NCBI GenBank assembly: GCA_016882415.1
Contig: VGQL01000012.1
Span: 1-33,888 of the forward strand
Direction of reading: 5' to 3'
Length of the DNA: 33,888 nucleotides
From: Cyanobacteria bacterium M_DeepCast_200m_mx_001
GTDB lineage: Bacteria; Cyanobacteriota; Cyanobacteriia; PCC-6307; Cyanobiaceae
Made by a program: the position numbers and the translations under genes. Positions 1 to 8,268 of this stretch are shown here, piece after piece; the stretch's first letter is position 1; the number at the start of each line of letters is the position of its first letter. The notes under the pieces were generated by a model. The model was given only the letters and a program-made list of their open reading frames with translations, did no database searches and was not told the origin of the DNA.

Positions 1-392
1 GGAACGGGATCTGGATCGACGTCTGAAACAGGAGTCAGGGGGCTTGGCCAGACACCAGAACCGCTGGAGAGGCAGGGACTGAACCGGCAGCGTCTAAACA
101 GGCACGAGCTGATCACGCTGGGGCTGAACCGGCTCCAGCGGCGGGGCTGGTCCGGAACCAGGGGGCGCAGGGGCCGTGGGGGGCGGGACGGGGGCGTCCC
201 GGGGACATCAACGGAACAGACTGGACGGGCTGACTCGGTGGGCCGCTGGCCCGGGCAACGCTGTCAGGGGTGTTCACAGATCGGGGGCTCAGGGGTCGCC
301 TGGCCGGCCTCGCATCTTCCCTCTGGACGGAACTTTGCCTGGTTCCGACGACAGCACAAGGCTGCTCAACAGACTCATCCTAAGAAACGCCC
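1..392. other. Leader region without a convincing gene
   Basis: This stretch precedes priA. One rightward frame is open from the window edge to a TGA at 394-396, but it is full of GGA, GGG, AGG and TCT codons that the neighbouring genes avoid, and the predicted product has no recognisable domain. I therefore treat it as non-coding. The leftward strand has a short Pro/Ala-rich open stretch (about 110-205) without a usable start. Imperfect short repeats are visible: CGTCTGAAACAGG at 19-31 against CGTCTAAACAGG at 91-102, and CTGAACCGGC near 79 and 124. The last 90 bases are less GC-rich and could hold the priA promoter; I see no strong -35/-10 pair. Confidence 0.45.
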
Positions 393-2660
393 GTGAGCTT
401 CGCAAGGTTGAGCCCCAGCCCATCGGCACGAGCGGCGGTCCCCTGGGTGCAGGTGTGGCTGGAGGCGGGTCGCGAGGGGCAGGTGTTCACCTATGCCAAC
501 CCCCTCGGCCTGGAGCTGGGCTGCGGCGACCTGGTGCAGCTGCCCCTACGGGGCCGGCGCCACTGCGGCCTGGTGGTGGAGCTGCTGCAGGAGCGCCCCG
601 CCGCCCTGGAGGGGCGCAACCCCGCCGCGATCGAGGCCCTGCAGCAACCGGCGGCGGTGGATCCCCACTGGCAGCGGCTGATCGAAGCGGTGGCCCACGG
701 CTGCCGCACCACCCCCTTCCGCACCCTCAAGGCCGCCCTGCCGCCGGGCTGGCTGGGACAGCAGCGCCCCGGCCGGGCCAGCGGCCTGCAGCGCCAGGCC
801 TGGCTGGCACTGGAATCCGAGGCTCCCGCCCCCTGGCAGCCCACCCAGCAGCAGACGCGCCTGCTGGAGGCCCTGGAACGGCAGGGGGGAGCGGGCTGGC
901 AACGGGAGCTCCTCAAGGAAGCCCAGGTGAGCCGCGCCGTGGCCGATGGGCTGGTGCAGAAGCGGCGGCTGCGGCGGGAGCTGCGGCCCCGCGGGCCGGA
1001 GGCCTGCCAGCACCCCCTTGAGCCCCCGCAGCGACTCAACGCCGACCAGGCCACCGCCCTGGAGGCGATCGAGGCGGCGCCGGCGGGCCAGCCCCTGCTG
1101 CTGTGGGGGGTCACCGGCGCCGGCAAGACAGAGGTGTATCTGCAGGCGGCGGCGCGCCGCCTGGAGCAGGGCCAGTCGGTGCTGCTGCTCACCCCGGAGA
1201 TCGGCCTGATCCCCCAGCTGCTGGATCGCTGCCGGCGCCGGTTCGGGGCCGCCGTGGCGGAATACCACTCGGGCTGCAGCGAGGGGCAGCGCATCGCCAC
1301 CTGGCGCCGCTGCCTGGAGGCGGGGGCCGAGGGGCAGCCGCCGCTGCTGGTGGTGGGCACCCGTTCGGCGGTGTTCCTGCCGGTGCCGCGGCTGGGGCTG
1401 CTGGTGCTCGATGAGGAGCACGACCGCTCCTACAAGCAGGACAGCCCCATGCCCTGTTACCACGCCCGCGACGTGGCCAGGCTGCGGGCCCAGCTCTGCG
1501 GCTGCCGGCTGCTGCTGGGGAGCGCCACCCCCAGCCTGGAGAGCTGGCTGGCCTGCCAGGGCCAGCCCGGCGGCACCACCCTGCTGCAGCTGCCGCGCCG
1601 CATCGCCGATCGCCCCCTGCCGCCGGTGCACCTGGTGGACATGCGCCAGGAGCTGGCGGAGGGGCACCGGCGCCTGGTGAGCCGCCCGTTGATGGAGCGG
1701 CTGGAGGCCCTGGCCGGCAGCGGCAACCAGGCGGTGGTGCTGGTGCCCCGCCGCGGCTACAGCAGCTTCCTCAGCTGCCGCAGCTGCGGCGAGGTGGTGC
1801 AGTGCCCCCACTGCGACGTGGCCCTCACGGTGCACCGCCAGCGGGAGCGCTCCTGGCTGCGCTGCCACTGGTGTGACCACCGGGCCGAGATCAGCAGCCA
1901 CTGCGGCCACTGCGGCTCCACCGCCTTCAAGCCGTTCGGCGCCGGCACCCAGCAGGTGCTGGAGCACCTGGAGCAGGAGCTGGAGGGGCTGCGGCTGCTG
2001 CGCTTCGACCGCGACACCACCCGCGGCCGCGATGGCCACCGGCTGCTGCTGGAGCGCTTCGCCGCCGGTGAGGCGGACGTGCTGGTGGGCACCCAGATGC
2101 TGGCCAAGGGCATGGACCTGCCCCAGGTGACCCTGGCGGCGGTGCTGGCGGCCGATGGGCTGCTGCACCGGCCCGACCTGCGCTCCGCCGAGGAAAGCCT
2201 GCAGCTGCTGCTGCAGCTGGCGGGGCGGGCCGGCCGGGGCGACCGGCCGGGCGAAGTGCTGGTGCAGACCTACAGCCCCGACCACCGGGTGATCCGCCAC
2301 CTGGTGGATGGCCGCTACGGGGCCTTCCTGCGGGAGGAGCTGGAGCAGCGGCGCAGCGGCGCCCTGGTGCCCTTCAGCCGGGCCTGCCTGCTGCGGCTGG
2401 CGGGCCCCTCCGCCAGCCGCACCGCCACCGCCGCCGCCAGCCTGGCGGAGCGGATCCGGCCCCAGGCGGACGCCCAGGGGTGGCTGATCATCGGGCCGGC
2501 GCCGGCCCCCGTGGCCCGGGTGGCGGGCAACAGCCGCTGGCAGCTGCTGCTGCATGGCCCGGCAGGCTCCGAGCTTCCCCTGCCGGTAGAGACGGAGCTG
2601 CGCCAGCAGCTGCCCCGGGATGTGTCCCTGGCGATTGACCCGGATCCGCTGGAGCTCTAG
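393..2660 (+). CDS. priA: Primosomal protein N' (replication restart helicase PriA)
   Basis: A superfamily 2 DNA helicase that recognises stalled forks and D-loops and starts reloading of the replicative helicase. The 755 residues contain an N-terminal 3'-end-binding region (VPWVQVWLEAGREGQVFTYA near the start), a Walker A loop (GVTGAGKT, K245), a DEEH box (340-343), and a zinc-binding insertion with eight cysteines (C462, C465, C471, C474, C491, C494, C504, C507). Helicase motifs V and VI follow (GTQMLAKGMDLPQV, QLAGRAGRG). The length is normal for the family. The start is a GTG; no ATG lies between it and the conserved N-terminus. The stop is only 9 bases from the stop of the convergent DUF3153 gene. 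An SSB-like protein, the usual partner of PriA, is encoded about 3 kb away. Confidence 0.97.
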   Translation: MSFARLSPSPSARAAVPWVQVWLEAGREGQVFTYANPLGLELGCGDLVQLPLRGRRHCGLVVELLQERPAALEGRNPAAIEALQQPAAVDPHWQRLIEAVAHGCRTTPFRTLKAALPPGWLGQQRPGRASGLQRQAWLALESEAPAPWQPTQQQTRLLEALERQGGAGWQRELLKEAQVSRAVADGLVQKRRLRRELRPRGPEACQHPLEPPQRLNADQATALEAIEAAPAGQPLLLWGVTGAGKTEVYLQAAARRLEQGQSVLLLTPEIGLIPQLLDRCRRRFGAAVAEYHSGCSEGQRIATWRRCLEAGAEGQPPLLVVGTRSAVFLPVPRLGLLVLDEEHDRSYKQDSPMPCYHARDVARLRAQLCGCRLLLGSATPSLESWLACQGQPGGTTLLQLPRRIADRPLPPVHLVDMRQELAEGHRRLVSRPLMERLEALAGSGNQAVVLVPRRGYSSFLSCRSCGEVVQCPHCDVALTVHRQRERSWLRCHWCDHRAEISSHCGHCGSTAFKPFGAGTQQVLEHLEQELEGLRLLRFDRDTTRGRDGHRLLLERFAAGEADVLVGTQMLAKGMDLPQVTLAAVLAADGLLHRPDLRSAEESLQLLLQLAGRAGRGDRPGEVLVQTYSPDHRVIRHLVDGRYGAFLREELEQRRSGALVPFSRACLLRLAGPSASRTATAAASLAERIRPQADAQGWLIIGPAPAPVARVAGNSRWQLLLHGPAGSELPLPVETELRQQLPRDVSLAIDPDPLEL

Positions 2661-2669
2661 GGCTCGGGG

Positions 2670-3782
2670 CTAGGCGGGCAGCTGCGGCAGCCCGAACCCC
2701 GCCGCCAGCCGCAGCCGCTGCAGCAGGCTCACCAGGGCCAGCAGCAGCGCCACCCCCAGGGCCCCGAGCCCCAGGCGACTCCAGCGCCAGCAGCTGAGCT
2801 CCAGCCGGTTGAGGGCGCCGGGCTGCAGGCGCCAGCGCAGGGCCGGTGGGGCCTTGGATCCGTTGCCGCGGGGCAGGGGCCGGGCCGGCAGCGGCTCGGC
2901 CCGCAGCACGGCCCGGGGCTGCAGGGGCTCCAGGGTCACCGCCAGGTTGAGCCCCGGCAGGGGCTGAAGGGGCCGCAGGTCCAGCTCCAGATCAATCCGC
3001 TGCCGCACCCCCAGCAGCCAGTTGCGCTCCACACTGCGCAGCTGGGGCGGCGGCAGGTCGATCGCCGCCAGGTCGGCCGCCTGGTCCACGCTGGCGCTCA
3101 GCAGCGCCAGGGCCTGGCCCGCCGGCAGGCTGGGGGCCCGCAGCCGCAGCTCCCCATGGCGCTGGCGGATCTGGAAGGGGCTGTCCTGAAGGCTGCGGGC
3201 CAGCTGCCGCTGCCAGGGCAAGGGCTGACCCGTAAGGGAGCGGCTGGTCTGGCTGATCTGCAGGCGGCCGGGGGCGGTGAACCGCAGTTGGGTGTCCAGG
3301 TCGACGCAACCCGCCAACAGGGCCGTGAGCAGCAACAGCACCAGCACCACCACCGCAAACCCCAGGGGGGCCTTGGTGGCACCGGTGGGTGGGGGCGGCG
3401 GCGGCTCCGGCAGGCGGCGGCGGCGGCCCCGCCGGGCCAGGGCCCGCACCTGGCCCTCCAGGGGCTCCATCTCCCCCAGGCTCGGCAGGGTCATCGACCA
3501 TTCCCGGGGTCGCTGCAGCGCCGGCGCCTCCAGCACCTCCTGCAGCTCCCGCGCCTGGGTGCGCAGGTTGGCGTCGCGGCAGGCCCGCAGGCTGCGGCAG
3601 GTGGCGGCCGCCGCCTCGGTATCCCCCTGGCCCATCTGGGCGGTGGCCAGCAGCAGCCGCAGCTCCGCCCCGAAGCGGGTGCTCACCCCGTGCTCCTCCA
3701 GCAGCGGGGCCAGCAGCCGCTGGCAGCGGCCGTAGTCACCGCACTCCAGGGCCGCCCGGGCCTGCTCCAAGCCGTCCGCCAC
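2670..3782 (-). CDS. DUF3153 membrane protein with N-terminal helical (TPR-like) extension
   Basis: Function unknown. The C-terminal two thirds look like the cyanobacterial DUF3153 family: a transmembrane segment (about residues 139-158) ending in a lipobox-like LLAGC (C159), the CVDLDTQLRF signature, an exported beta-rich domain, and a second hydrophobic segment near the C-terminus (GLGALGVALLLALVSLL). The first 100 residues are helical and TPR-like (EQARAALECGDYGRCQRLL), followed by an Arg-rich and Pro-rich linker. I chose the GTG at 3782 because it lies 7 bases after the argB stop. An in-frame ATG at 3494 would give a 274-residue protein without the helical part. The frame stays open upstream inside argB, but that part is a shadow. 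It is probably co-transcribed with argB and DUF2854. Identification of the family is from memory of its signature. Confidence 0.8.
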   Translation of the reverse strand: MADGLEQARAALECGDYGRCQRLLAPLLEEHGVSTRFGAELRLLLATAQMGQGDTEAAAATCRSLRACRDANLRTQARELQEVLEAPALQRPREWSMTLPSLGEMEPLEGQVRALARRGRRRRLPEPPPPPPTGATKAPLGFAVVVLVLLLLTALLAGCVDLDTQLRFTAPGRLQISQTSRSLTGQPLPWQRQLARSLQDSPFQIRQRHGELRLRAPSLPAGQALALLSASVDQAADLAAIDLPPPQLRSVERNWLLGVRQRIDLELDLRPLQPLPGLNLAVTLEPLQPRAVLRAEPLPARPLPRGNGSKAPPALRWRLQPGALNRLELSCWRWSRLGLGALGVALLLALVSLLQRLRLAAGFGLPQLPA

Positions 3783-3789
3783 GGCCCGG

Positions 3790-4704
3790 TCAGGCCCGGG
3801 CGATGCCGGGTCCGCCCGGATCGGAGCGGCCCACCACCATGGTGCCGATGCCGGCGTCGGTGAACACCTCCAGCAGCAGGGCGTGGGGGGTGCGGCCATC
3901 CACGATGTGGGCCGCCGCCACCCCCTGGGCCAGGGCGCGGATGCAGCACTCCGTCTTGGGGGTCATGCCGCCGGCCACCACGCCGGAGGCGATCAGCTCC
4001 CGGGCGCCGGAGAGGGTCACCGAGCGGATCAGGGAGGCGGGGTCCTCCCGGTTGCGCAGGATGCCGGGGGTGTCGGTGAGCAGGATCAGCTTCTCCGCCT
4101 GCAGGGCCGCCGCCAGCTCGCCGGCCACGGTGTCGGCGTTGATGTTGTGGGCCTGGCCGGAGCGGTCCGCCGCCACCGAGGAGATCACCGGGATGTAGCC
4201 GGCATCCAGCAGGGGCAGCAGCACCGCCGGATCCACGGCGGCCACATCCCCCACCAGGCCGTTGGCGCCATCGCCGTAGGTGCGCGCCACCACCAGGGCA
4301 CCATCGCTGCCGCAGAGTCCCACGGCCTTGGCCCCCAGGCGGTTGAGGCCATTGACGATGTGCTTGTTCACCCGGCCCACCAGCACCATCTCCACCACGT
4401 CCATGGTTTCGGGGGTGGTGACCCGCAGGCCGTTGCGGAATTGCGGCTCGATGTTCAACCGCGCCAGCCAGTCGTTGATCTCCGGGCCACCGCCGTGCAC
4501 CACCACCGGCTTCACCCCCACGGAGGCCAGCAGCACCAGGTCGCGGTACACCGCATCGCGCAGGTCTTCGCGGGCCATGGCCGCCCCGCCGTACTTCACC
4601 ACCACCCGCCGGCCGGCGAAGCGCTGGATGTAGGGCAGGGCCTCACTCAGCACCGACACCCGCAGGGCATCGCTGTGGTCGCTGGCGGCGGAGGTGGCGC
4701 TCAA
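3790..4704 (-). CDS. argB: Acetylglutamate kinase
   Basis: Phosphorylates N-acetylglutamate, the second step of the acetylated arginine pathway. In cyanobacteria it is the controlled step: arginine inhibits it and the PII protein relieves inhibition. Amino acid kinase motifs are clear: VVKYGGAAM for the phosphate-binding lysine, [10 protein letters not shown], the acetylglutamate site (FRNGLRVTT), [12 protein letters not shown], and [10 protein letters not shown]. The N-terminal helix before the core ([14 protein letters not shown]) is the type linked to arginine feedback. No ATG or GTG is well placed, so I chose the TTG at 4704, giving 304 residues; the frame remains open further upstream, overlapping DUF2854. 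A 49-base gap separates it from DUF2854. The start is the main uncertainty. Confidence 0.95.
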   Translation of the reverse strand: MSATSAASDHSDALRVSVLSEALPYIQRFAGRRVVVKYGGAAMAREDLRDAVYRDLVLLASVGVKPVVVHGGGPEINDWLARLNIEPQFRNGLRVTTPETMDVVEMVLVGRVNKHIVNGLNRLGAKAVGLCGSDGALVVARTYGDGANGLVGDVAAVDPAVLLPLLDAGYIPVISSVAADRSGQAHNINADTVAGELAAALQAEKLILLTDTPGILRNREDPASLIRSVTLSGARELIASGVVAGGMTPKTECCIRALAQGVAAAHIVDGRTPHALLLEVFTDAGIGTMVVGRSDPGGPGIARA

Positions 4705-4753
4705 GGCTGGCTGGGGATCTACAGGAACGGTATCCAGGCGGGGAAGGCCAGCC

Positions 4754-5290
4754 CTAGGCGGGCAGCAGTTCCAGCAGCACCTCACCGCTGCGGGGCTGGG
4801 AGAGGCGGGCCTGCAGGCCCTTGTCGAAAAACCGCCCCAGGCGATCGCGCTTCTCCTCCCAGCGGCCGTAGGGCACCCCCTCGGCCCGGAAGCGCAGGGC
4901 CACGCCATAGGCACCATCGAGGGCCAGCTCGGTGACACTCAGCAGCTGGGGGGGCGCATCCTCATCCCAGAGCTTGAGGGCCTCCAGGGAGCTCTCCAGG
5001 TGGGCCTTCTGGCCGTAGCGCCAGCGGGTCACATCCTTCACCAGCTTGCGCAGGGTCTGGCTGGCGGGCAGCTGGCGCAGGGGCTCCACCGCAGGATCCG
5101 CCGGCAGCAGCTCCGCCGGGGGCAGTTCCGAGGATTTGAGGGCCAGCCCCCCCAGCAGGATCGGAATCCCGTAGAAGATCGTGGGCAGGCTGAGGTTGGG
5201 ATTGGCGGTGGCGTAGCCAATCCAGCCGATCACCGACAGGGCTGCCCCGGCGATGGTGACTAGGCTTCCGGGGGAGGTCAGGGATCGCAT
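4754..5290 (-). CDS. DUF2854 membrane-associated protein
   Basis: A 178-residue protein of the cyanobacterial/plastid DUF2854 type; biochemical role unknown. Two hydrophobic segments lie near the N-terminus ([20 protein letters not shown] and [13 protein letters not shown]) and a soluble domain follows ([35 protein letters not shown]). The ATG at 5288-5290 fits the start of the first membrane segment. That ATG shares the CATG palindrome with the start of the rightward small gene, so the two genes diverge with no spacer. It leads a leftward group with argB and the DUF3153 gene. Confidence 0.85.
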   Translation of the reverse strand: MRSLTSPGSLVTIAGAALSVIGWIGYATANPNLSLPTIFYGIPILLGGLALKSSELPPAELLPADPAVEPLRQLPASQTLRKLVKDVTRWRYGQKAHLESSLEALKLWDEDAPPQLLSVTELALDGAYGVALRFRAEGVPYGRWEEKRDRLGRFFDKGLQARLSQPRSGEVLLELLPA

Positions 5291-5522
5291 GGCGCCATCT
5301 TCGGTCAACGGGGAGAACGGTGCGGCGGCGGCCGCCACAGCCCAGGGGGAGCCCAGCACCGCGGAGCTGCTGGAGCAGTTGCGCCGCGACCGCCTCTGGC
5401 TGCTGCAGCAGATCGATGGGGGCCGCTGGCCGGAGCTGCGGCTCGACCTGGCGGCCCTGGAGCGGGAGCTGGGTCAGCTGCTGGAGCAGGCCCAGGAGCG
5501 GCTCGGCGGCCCCCAGGCCTGA
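5289..5522 (+). CDS. Small conserved-looking helical protein, function unknown
   Basis: A 77-residue product. The first 25 residues are low-complexity (Ala/Gly/Ser), the rest is an amphipathic helix rich in Leu, Glu and Arg (LLEQLRRDRLWLLQQI, LDLAALERELGQLLEQAQERL), suggesting a coiled coil. I chose the ATG at 5289 because an AGGAGG-like stretch (GGGGAGGT, about 5268-5275) precedes it and because upstream residues would lie inside DUF2854. Codon use matches the neighbours. It overlaps the divergent DUF2854 start by two bases. I do not recognise a family with a known function. Confidence 0.7.
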   Translation: MAPSSVNGENGAAAAATAQGEPSTAELLEQLRRDRLWLLQQIDGGRWPELRLDLAALERELGQLLEQAQERLGGPQA

Positions 5523-5544
5523 TCAGCGGGGCGCGATGGGGGCC

Positions 5545-6087
5545 TCAGAACGGAATCTCGTCGTCGCCCTCCGGCAGGTCGGGCACCAGGGGGGAGGTGT
5601 TCCAGGTGGGGGGCTCAGGGGCGGCGGCCGCTGCCGCGGCGGCGGGGGCAGCGGCCCGCGTGGGCCGCGGGGCCGCCTGGCGGGCCGGAGCGCCGCCCGC
5701 GGGGACCGCGGCCGGGCTGGGCGCACCGCTGGGGGCTGCGCTGGGAGACAGTGCGGCGGCCATGGGGGCGGAGCTGCCGCCGGCGGCGCCGATCGGGTGC
5801 AGGCGGGCCAGGGTGAACTCGGCCCGCTTCTCCTTGACGCCGTCCTGACGGGTCACGGTGTTCATGCGCAGGCGACCCTCCACCATCAGCCGCTGGCCCA
5901 CCTGCACGCGGTTCTGCAGGTCCTGGGCGAGGTTGCCCCAGCCCACCACCTTGAGCTGGCCCGGCGGATCATCGGGGCGAAGCCCCTCAAACTGCACGGC
6001 CATCTCCGCCACTGGGGTCTGGTTGTCCTGGGTGTAGCGCACCTGGGGCGCCTCCAGCACCTCCACCTCCAGCAAGCAATGGTTCAC
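5545..6087 (-). CDS. Single-stranded DNA-binding protein-like OB-fold protein
   Basis: A 180-residue protein with an N-terminal OB-fold region of the SSB type (about residues 1-100; LEAPQVRYTQDNQTPVAEM, LKVVGWGNLAQDLQ, GQRLMVEGRLRMNTV), then a long Ala/Pro-rich linker, then the acidic tip DDEIPF. That tip matches the SSB C-terminal peptide that recruits PriA, RecQ and other partners. The OB part differs from the classic SSB start (MSxNxVxLxGR), so this may be a second, cyanobacterial SSB-like protein and not the essential ssb. I chose the GTG at 6087; the open frame extends further upstream but would run into cobK on the other strand. Confidence 0.82.
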   Translation of the reverse strand: MNHCLLEVEVLEAPQVRYTQDNQTPVAEMAVQFEGLRPDDPPGQLKVVGWGNLAQDLQNRVQVGQRLMVEGRLRMNTVTRQDGVKEKRAEFTLARLHPIGAAGGSSAPMAAALSPSAAPSGAPSPAAVPAGGAPARQAAPRPTRAAAPAAAAAAAAPEPPTWNTSPLVPDLPEGDDEIPF

Positions 6088-6119
6088 AGGACCGGCCAAC
6101 AGCAAGGGGCCACATCCTG

Positions 6120-6935
6120 ATGCAAGGGCCGCCATTGCACCAGGGGGGGGCCACGCCAGCGCCGCTGATCTGGCTGCTGGCGGGCACCGCCGACGGCCCG
6201 CCCCTGGCGGCGGCCCTGCTGGGGCGGGGCTGGCGGGTGCGGCTGAGCGTGGTGAGCACCGCCGCCACACGGGTGTATGCCCCCCACCCCCGACTGGAGC
6301 TGCGGGTGGGGGATCTGGCGGATGACGGCGCCGTGGAGCGGGAGCTGCAGCAGCACCGCCCCCGCTGGGTGGTGGATGCCACCCACCCCTTCGCCCTGCG
6401 CATCAGCGAGCGGCTGGAGCGGGTGTGCCGGCGCCGCGGCCAACCCCTGGAGCGGCTGCAGCGGCCGGGGCTTGGGGGCTGCGGCGCCGCCAGCACGCTG
6501 GAGCTGCCGGATCTGGCGGCCCTGGCGGATCTCAACCTGCGGGGCGAGCGGCTGCTGCTGGCCATCGGCTCCCGCCAGCTGGGCCAGGCCCTGGCCGCCA
6601 GCAACGCCGACGCCCACTTCGCCCGCATCCTCGACCGCCCCGCCAGCCTGCAGCTGGCCCTGGCGGCGGGCCTGCGGGACCACCAGCTGGCCTGCCTGCG
6701 CCCCAGTGGGCCCTGCGGCGACGACGGTGACGCCGGGGCCCTGGAGCGCGCCCTCTGCCGGCGCTGGCGCATCAGCGCCGTGCTCTGCCGTGCCGGCGGC
6801 GGCCGCAGTGAGGCCCTCTGGCGCCAGGTGTGCGGCCAGCTGGGGCTGCGCCTGCTGCTGCTGCAACGGCCCGACGGCCCCGGCGGGGATGGCTTGCCGC
6901 TGCAGCCGCTGCTGGAGAAGCTGGGGCACCCCTGA
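6120..6935 (+). CDS. cobK: Precorrin-6A / cobalt-precorrin-6A reductase
   Basis: Reduces the corrin macrocycle with NADPH in cobalamin synthesis. The family signature VVDATHPFA lies at residues 84-92, and the N-terminal nucleotide-binding segment is IWLLAGTADG, where the usual form is LxGT. Also visible are LLLAIGSRQL and ISAVLCRAGGG near the C-terminus. At 271 residues the length is normal. The ATG at 6120 leaves a 32-base divergent spacer from the SSB-like gene. It is followed by cutA after 18 bases. Another cobalamin gene (cobO) lies elsewhere in the window. Confidence 0.9.
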   Translation: MQGPPLHQGGATPAPLIWLLAGTADGPPLAAALLGRGWRVRLSVVSTAATRVYAPHPRLELRVGDLADDGAVERELQQHRPRWVVDATHPFALRISERLERVCRRRGQPLERLQRPGLGGCGAASTLELPDLAALADLNLRGERLLLAIGSRQLGQALAASNADAHFARILDRPASLQLALAAGLRDHQLACLRPSGPCGDDGDAGALERALCRRWRISAVLCRAGGGRSEALWRQVCGQLGLRLLLLQRPDGPGGDGLPLQPLLEKLGHP

Positions 6936-6953
6936 CGGCCCCGCCGCCGGCCC

Positions 6954-7268
6954 ATGGCCTCGCCCCTCTCCCTCTGCCTCACCACGGAGGCCTCCGAGCC
7001 CCTGGCGGAAGCCCTGGCCCAGGCCCTGGTGGAGCGGGGCCTGGCGGCCTGCGTGGCCCTGAGCCCGGTGCACTCCCTCTACCGCTGGAAGGGGGCCCTG
7101 GAGCGCAGCCGGGAGGTGCAACTGCTGATCAAGACCCACCCCCACCGGCTGGCGGAGCTGGAGGCGGCGGTGCGGGAGCTGCACAGCTACGACACCCCGG
7201 AATGGATCCACTGGCCGGCGGAGGCCAGCGCCGCCTACGGGGCCTGGGTGGCAGAGGGCTGCAGCTGA
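6954..7268 (+). CDS. cutA: CutA1 divalent-cation tolerance protein
   Basis: A small (104-residue) trimeric cytoplasmic protein linked to copper and other divalent-cation tolerance; its exact activity is unsettled. CutA1 features are present: an alternating N-terminal strand (LSLCLTTEAS), LVERGLAACVAL, SLYRWKGALE, the VQLLIKT strand and the YDTPEWIHWP motif near the end. It sits 18 bases behind cobK and is probably co-transcribed. Its last 34 bases overlap the 3' end of the convergent kinase gene. Confidence 0.93.
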   Translation: MASPLSLCLTTEASEPLAEALAQALVERGLAACVALSPVHSLYRWKGALERSREVQLLIKTHPHRLAELEAAVRELHSYDTPEWIHWPAEASAAYGAWVAEGCS

Positions 7269-8248
7269 GCCGCCAGCTGGCGCAGGTCCGCCTGGGGGCG
7301 GGGGCCCAGCTGGGTCACCACCTGCCCGGCGCAGAGGGAGCCCAGGCGGCCGCAGTCCAGCGGGTCGCGGCCCTGGCAATGGGCATGCAGAAAACCGGCG
7401 GCGTAGAGGTCACCGGCGCCGGTGGTGTCCACCAGGGGGCCGAGTTTGTAGGGCTCCACCACGTGGGTGGAATCGCCGCTGAGGATCACCGAGCCCAGCT
7501 CACTGCGGGTGAGGGCCGCCACGCGGCACCGGCCGCGCACCTGGTCGGCCGCCTCCTCAAAGCTGTTGGCCCGGTAAAGGGAGGTGATCTCCATCTCATT
7601 GGCGAACAGGATGTCGACATGGCCGTCCACCAGCTCCAGGAAGCTGTCGCGGTGGCGCTCCACACAGAAGGCATCCGAAAGGCTGAGGGCCACCTCGGCG
7701 CCATGGGCGCGGGCCACCTCGGCGGCGGCGATGAACGCCTTCTTGGCGTCGTCGCTGTCCCAGAGGTAACCCTCCAGATAGAGCACCCGGGCCTGGGCCA
7801 CCAGGTCGAGGTCGAGGTCGCCGGGGTCCAGCCCCACCGAGGCCCCCAGGTAGGTGCACATGGTGCGCTGGGCGTCGGGGGTGACCAGGATCAGGCAGCG
7901 GGCGGTGGAGGGGCCGGTGGTGGCCGCCGGGGTGTCGAAGCGGGCCCCCACGGCGCGGATGTCGTGGGCAAAGATGCCCCCCAGCTGATCGTCGCGCACC
8001 CGGCCGATGAAGCCGGCGCGGCCCCCCAGCTGGGCGATGCCCGCCAGGGTGTTGGCGGCGGAGCCGCCGGAGGTTTCCAGGCCGGGGCCGACGCTGCCGT
8101 AGAGGCGCTCCGCCTGCTGCTCATCCACCAGGGCCATGGTGCCCTTGGTGAGGTCAAAGCGATCCAGCAGGTCGTCGTCCACCTGCACCAGCACATCCAC
8201 GATGGCGTTGCCGATGCCGACAACGTCGAGGCTCTTGGGGGCGGTCAT
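7235..8248 (-). CDS. PfkB-family sugar/nucleoside kinase, adenosine kinase-like
   Basis: A 337-residue carbohydrate/nucleoside kinase of the PfkB/ribokinase superfamily. It shows the family N-terminus (VVGIGNAIVDVLV), the GGSAANT substrate loop, GFIGRVRDD, and the catalytic anion hole DTTGAGD with the base aspartate. The lid region SLGPGLE/ETSGG and the adenosine-kinase-type order suggest adenosine as substrate, but ribokinase-like sugars cannot be excluded from sequence alone. It starts at the ATG at 8248, 20 bases after the purA stop, so the two are probably co-transcribed. Salvage of adenosine to AMP would fit next to purA, which also makes AMP. Confidence 0.88.
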   Translation of the reverse strand: MTAPKSLDVVGIGNAIVDVLVQVDDDLLDRFDLTKGTMALVDEQQAERLYGSVGPGLETSGGSAANTLAGIAQLGGRAGFIGRVRDDQLGGIFAHDIRAVGARFDTPAATTGPSTARCLILVTPDAQRTMCTYLGASVGLDPGDLDLDLVAQARVLYLEGYLWDSDDAKKAFIAAAEVARAHGAEVALSLSDAFCVERHRDSFLELVDGHVDILFANEMEITSLYRANSFEEAADQVRGRCRVAALTRSELGSVILSGDSTHVVEPYKLGPLVDTTGAGDLYAAGFLHAHCQGRDPLDCGRLGSLCAGQVVTQLGPRPQADLRQLAAQLQPSATQAP

Positions 8249-8268
8249 GGGGTGGGGGTGCGGGGCGG

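Noticed and set aside
1-396. Upstream gene overlapping priA by GTGA
   Set aside because: Codon use differs strongly from neighbours and the product has no domain; the overlap arises simply from GTG followed by A.
546-2555. A 669-codon leftward open frame opposite priA
   Set aside because: It is a mirror of priA codon bias in GC-rich DNA, with Gln/Leu/Ala/Gly-rich sequence and no domain.
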